DNA of 64,000 nt from Rapana venosa (taxonomy: Eukaryota; Mollusca; Gastropoda; Neogastropoda; Muricidae), in the NCBI GenBank assembly GCA_028751875.1, contig CM054140.1:15124747-15188746 (forward strand), in the 5' to 3' direction. The position numbers were made by a program, and so were the translations under genes. Position 1 is the first letter of the stretch. Each line of letters opens with the position of its first letter. Below are positions 59,398 to 64,000 of the stretch, piece after piece. The notes beneath the pieces were generated by a model. That model saw only the letters and a list, made by a program, of their open reading frames with translations, was not told the DNA's origin and made no database searches.

Positions 59398-60020
59398 AAA
59401 TTCCATATATTTTATTTATTATTATTATTATATGAAATTGAGACCCCTTCCCCCAACTATAATTGACCTTTGCAAAATATCTGTGTATACATTTTGGCAT
59501 GGTTTCAGTGACTGTACATGACTCAGTTGATCCAGGGCTGAATTGTTATAGAAGGTTGCGACCTGAGTTCTCAGCTCCAGCAAATAAAAGCAGTGTTGTT
59601 ACAGTCCAACTGATTGTGTCATTATGATTGTACATACTGTTGATTTCCTGTTGTTTCTTTGTTTATAAAGTCTAAATCCAATTACTGTTTGTCTATCTGA
59701 TGCTGAATATTGTGAAAGAAAATTTAGAAGAAGAAAATAAACTGTTGCAATGAGACGGAATTCGTGCTTGAAGACATAAATGTTTTGCACTGCAGGAAAG
59801 ACTTTCCTTTTTAGTGTATATGTTTCATGATTGTATCAAGTGAAACTGGGAAATGTCAACAAAAATAATAAAGGGAGAGAGAGCGAGAGAGAGAGAGAGC
59901 GAGAGAGAGAGAGAGCACATGCAGTTCCTTTGCAACAATTTTTTGAAGCAGCAGCACCATTGACACACCACAGCTGCTCCTGATATATCATCCACACTGA
60001 TTTGACGTCTTGTCATCCAG

Positions 60021-60462
60021 ACTTGACCCTGAGGTGTCTGATGGAAACCCTGAACACATACCAGACACGTCCACTTCAGAACCAAGCCCAAAGCGAGCAC
60101 GACGAACAGAAGACGCATCCCACAGGCCCCACAGGTCACACAGACACAGCCAGCTCTCGGTCTTCGTCCACAGAGCTTTCAGGAGCCGACAGTTCACAAA
60201 CCTTGTCGACACACTGTGGTGGTGGTGGGCTGAGCTCCCACACTGTGCCAGACACTTCAGCGGAGCAGGGATGTCACGGAAAATGTGACAGTTTCGACAG
60301 GAAGGAAGGGGTCAGTGAGGAAGTGACCGAAAATGGCGAAAAGTTGTCAAGTGGTCCGTGCGATGGAGAGAGTGACCGGCGGCAGGAAAAGGACAAGTCT
60401 GACTGTGGTGTGCTTGGTGGCCAGGTGACAGATTGTGGGAGCAACGCTGCTGAAAAGAACAG
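60021..60462 (+). pseudogene. TRMT13: Copy of TRMT13 exon 11
   Basis: Same 442-bp length and same splice borders as 48446-48887. One deleted base (ACATACCAG versus ACATCACCAG) and one inserted base (GCATCCC versus GCACCC) shift the frame between them. It also carries a few plain substitutions, for example GAAGTGACC for GAAGGGACC. Substitutions fit allelic variation; indels fit sequencing error. Confidence 0.85.
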
Positions 60463-61139
60463 GTAGGCTGTTTTGGGGGTTTAGAGTCACATTTTTGTTT
60501 TGTTGTTTTTGCTTAAGTGGGACAGCTCTTGCCAGTAATTATCCAGTGTGTGTGTGTGTGTGTTGTATGCATGCATGAGTGTGTGCATGCATGTGTATGC
60601 AAATGTGTGCAGGTGTGTGCTGTTTGTATGTGATACAAAGAAACACACAAATTTGACTTATCTGAAGAAACATGTTGTTCCCTATGAAAGATGACATCAA
60701 AATTTGTTTGAGAAGTAAACGCACTCAAGAAACGTTAAAATCTTTTTTAAAAACCACACTTTGAACAACAAATGGGTCTTTTTCGGGAAAAGAATACAAC
60801 TTTTTAAAGAATATGCAAACTCCTCTTTCAGGTTTAAAAACAAAAAAAACCCTGTCACAAACATGACACACACACACATATTCAACAACACTTCCCCCCC
60901 CCCCCCCCCCCCCCCCAACACACATTCACCCCCCCAACACACAACACACCAGAATACACCCCCCCACCCCTATCAAACCACCACCCCCCACCCTGAACAA
61001 ACACAACACACCAAAACACACACTCCCACACACACCAACACACACACACTCAACACAACACACACCACCACCACCCACACCACACACTCACCTCACACAC
61101 CCCAAAAAAGAAATCTTTAAAAAAAAGGAAAACTTGGTG

Positions 61140-61291
61140 CGACAGAGGGCGTGCTGATCGCGCGTGCGTCACCACCATGCAGGGTAAAGGCCTACGTGGG
61201 CAAAGCCTTAGCGACACGCCGCTCTCCCCGACACTTCCCACCCCCACCCCCTCCCTTTTGGGCCGTCGGGGTTGGGCCGTTCGGGGGCAGC
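61140..61291 (+). pseudogene. TRMT13: Copy of TRMT13 exon 12, heavily indel-damaged
   Basis: GAGGGCGTGCTGATCGCGCG and GGCCTACGTGGGCAAAGCC are recognisable, but about 20 bases are missing overall. It cannot encode the CCHHQC block. Confidence 0.8.
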
Positions 61292-61344
61292 TTGGTGAGC
61301 TTGAGATTTGCTCGGGGTTTTTTTTTTCTTTCTTGAGATCTAAG

Positions 61345-62796
61345 ATTTCTCTTCTTCTTCTTAAAAACCTTAAGCTCCCAAGGGAGCATAGGGCCTCAAC
61401 CGTCCTCCACCTTCTCCTGTCTCTGGCAAGGTCTTGGCCCCCTTCCCATGTCAGGGTGGAGTCTCTCAGCTCCCCTATGCAGGTCTCCCCAGCTGTTTGG
61501 GGCGCCCCTTTTTCCTTTTCCCGCGGGTTTTCCCCTCGAGCCCTTTTTTTTGGTGAGTTTTGCAAAGGCTCCTTCCGTATGTGTGCCGACCCTACGCCAT
61601 TTCCCGCCTCCTTACTTGGACTTCCATAGGCTGTTGGATTTTTTACTTTTCGCCCTCATCCACAGTTCGGTACTAATGGCACTCTGTCCGAAACCATCTG
61701 AGAATGATGGATCTGCCAGAGACATCCGTTGATGAAGTCTGGATCTTAGAGGAGCTGTACGTTTGATGACCCGCCAAGTGCAGACACCGTAAGAACACAG
61801 ACTTCACGTTGAGTTGAAGATCCTGAGCTTGTGGTTGTGGAGATTCGCATTTGTTCTCCCATACAGGTATCAAGGATGCAAATGCTTGGCGTGCTTTCTG
61901 TATTCTTGCCTTGATGTCATTGTCTGTGCCTCCTGTCTGGCTGATCTTACTGTCCCAGGTACACAATTCACTGACAGTCCTCTACCTGCTTTCCGCAGAG
62001 ATTGGGATAGGAGCCTCTTGCTGGTTGTTTGGTACGCATAAGCTTGGTCTTCTCTTGACGATCCTGAGCCATCACGTTTTCTACTGTGGTATCTAGGCAG
62101 TGACATTGCTTTGGATGTGCTGCAGGCGGAGGATAGCAGAGCCCAGGTCATCGGCAAAATCGAGATTCTTCCAGCTTTTGTCATGAGGTCCATTGATACC
62201 TTTCCCGGAAGCTTGCGTAGGCCGTCCTTGTCACCCAGTCCACACACAAGGTAGAGAGGGGAGACAACAAGCACCCTGTCTGCGCCAAAGAGATCCCGAA
62301 CGTCGGAGGAGTCTTCCACCATGGATGACCTGGCAGGAGAATCCTTTCGTAAAGTTGACTTATGAAGTTGACAAACTCTGATGCACACCTTAGTGTAGAA
62401 GGATGTTCCAGATAGCTTCTGTCGTCCACGCTGTCAAAAGGCCTTCCTCAAAATCGATTAAGTCAGGCGTAGAGAGGTGACTGCCATTCTATGGACTGTT
62501 TTCCACGATGATCTGAAGGTCCGCAATCTGGCTCGGAACTACAGGAACGTTCTTTTCTGAAGCCTGCTGTTCCACTCGAAGAGTCCATGTCGAGTCATCT
62601 TCATTCGTCCAGGATGACTCTTGTGAGGACTTTGCAGGGGATGGACAACATGGTGATACTCGACAATTTCCACACGGGAGAGGTCGCCGTCTTGGGATCT
62701 TCACAAGCATGGCCCTTCTTTCAGTCTGCTGGCACCTCCACCATTTGATCCAGATCAGGTCGAGCAAGCGTGAACTCGTCAACGATGTCACAACCC
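61345..62796 (-). mobile_element. Copy of the LINE 3' half
   Basis: Parallels 49840-51280 with many indels. It keeps the catalytic FADD codons (GATTTTGCCGATGACCT on the minus strand, near 62150) that are disturbed in the left copy. Confidence 0.85.
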
Positions 62797-64000
62797 CCAC
62801 CGTACCCACCCCCCCCCCCCTGTAACCCCTACCCCCCCCCCCCCCCACCACCCCATACCACCCTTACCCACACCCCCCCCACAACCACCCCCGCCAAACC
62901 CAACCACCCCTCACCCCACCCCACCCGCACCCCACACCCTCATACCAACCCCCCACCACCCCTTACCCCTGCACGAACCCAACCCATACATGCTACCACC
63001 CCGTACCACCCTAGACCCCCAACCGTCACACCACCACCCACCCAACTACTACCCTCCCCCTACCCCAACCCGACCACCACCAACCCACCCAACAAACCAC
63101 ACCCCCCACCAACCCAACCCTCCCCCCCGCCCCCTACCAACCCACGCCACCCCCCCCTACCCCCCTACTACCCTACTAAACCAACCCCACCACCACCCGC
63201 CACCCCCACCCAACCCAACCACCTAACCCTTACCCTGAACCCTACCCACCCTGCCCCCCACCACCCCCCCACCACACCCCCGGGCTAACCCCAACACCCC
63301 CACCCCACCTCCCACCCTACCCCCCCCCCACCCCACCCCTCACCACCTCCCAAACCCACCGACCCCCCCATACCCCCACCCACCCCCCACCCCCCCTTAC
63401 AACACTCACTACACAACCCACTACCACCACTCGTACCCCCCCAACCAACACCCAACCCACCCCCCCCCTACTAACCAACACCAACACAAACTCATTACCC
63501 ACCCCCTACCCCCTACCACCCCCCCGCCACTACCCCCCACACCCCGACCCCAACAACCCTTACCCCCCCCCACCCCCCCCCCCCACCCACCCCCCAACCC
63601 AGCTAACCCAAACCCCCCAACCCCCCTACCCCCTACCCACCCCCCCCCCCCCACCAACCCCAACGACCCCCCAAACCACCCCCCCTGACCCCCCAACCCA
63701 ACCACCCCCCCCACCACCACTACCCCACCCCCACCTTACACCGACCCCAACTACCCCCCCCCTACACCACCCCCCTACCCCCACCCCACTAACACCCACC
63801 CACCCCCCCCTACCCAGAACCCCCCCCCCACCCCCCCCCCCCCCCCGCCATCCAAATACCCCCACCCCACCCCCACTACCCCTCCACCCTCCCCCAACCC
63901 ACCCAACCCCCCACCCACTAACCAACCCCCCTACCCCTACTAACTAACCACCCCCGCCGCTCATACCCAACCCCCAAACCCCACCACACCCCCCCCACAC
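62797..64000. repeat. C/A-only low-complexity tail
   Basis: About 1.2 kb almost entirely of C and A without a stable period. It is not telomeric (no TTAGGG/CCCTAA series) and not coding. It most resembles the unpolished failing end of a long read. Confidence 0.9.

Larger units (their letters stand above)
59398..62796 (+). repeat. Second copy of 47824-51280 (TRMT13 exons 11-12 plus LINE), quality worsening rightward
   Basis: Starts AAATTCCATATATT inside the same SINE-B tail and follows the left copy base for base with rare differences to about 60700. After that, single-base deletions become frequent. The junction at about 62796 (GATGTCACAACCCCC) leads into C/A sequence. Confidence 0.9.

Noticed and set aside
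58766..59521. ORFs across the N gap
   Set aside because: Undetermined bases were translated as X; no real coding evidence.
62770..63925. Pro/Thr- and Gly/Val-rich ORFs
   Set aside because: C/A low-complexity tail; the reading frames are compositional artefacts.
62797..64000. Telomere end
   Set aside because: No CCCTAA/TTAGGG or other stable short period; irregular C/A text only.

Overview
This is a eukaryotic nuclear window, most likely from a marine mollusc (probably a gastropod). The lineage is inferred from small exons in long introns, GT-AG splicing, very dense CA/GA/GACA microsatellites, many tRNA-derived SINEs, and CFDP2-type RTE, gypsy, piggyBac-like and pogo/Tigger-like elements. 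No bacterial gene organisation is present.

Four protein genes could be assembled exon by exon. (1) 95-9735, minus: a partial PTER (phosphotriesterase-related, PTE/amidohydrolase) gene. Its exons 1-7 are visible, the last exon lies off the left edge, and exon 2 carries a 1-nt frameshift. (2) 18672-28481, minus: a complete second PTER, 8 exons, 350 aa, all phases consistent. The two are tandem duplicates with matching exon structure. (3) 28659-29033, plus: UQCC2, a mitochondrial complex III assembly factor, in one uninterrupted coding exon, head to head with PTER copy 2 across 177 bp. (4) 33215-55053, plus: TRMT13, a tRNA 2'-O-methyltransferase, 14 exons, 589 aa. An in-frame 42-bp triplication covers the exon 8 splice acceptor.

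Mobile DNA fills the introns and intergenic DNA. It includes a pogo/Tigger-like element with an OTU protease-like ORF (24706-26824, PTER copy 2 intron 2) and a piggyBac-like element with TTAA ends (17182-18287). It also includes a gypsy-type LTR retrotransposon with 246-bp LTRs that look identical (42988-47756, TRMT13 intron 10) and an RTE/CFDP2-type LINE with a 14-bp target duplication (49836-53057, TRMT13 intron 12). Several SINE families are present, some nested in one another. An uncharacterised 277-codon ORF with one in-frame TGA sits at 11423-12253.

The right end is assembly-compromised. After a 67-bp G run and a 500-bp N gap, 59398-62796 repeats 47824-51280 (TRMT13 exons 11-12 plus LINE) with fast-worsening quality. 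The last 1.2 kb is almost only C and A. It should not be read as a second gene copy without read support.

Functionally, PTER (N-acetyltaurine hydrolase in vertebrates), UQCC2 (respiratory chain) and TRMT13 (tRNA modification) do not form a pathway. The only suggested shared control is the PTER/UQCC2 divergent promoter.
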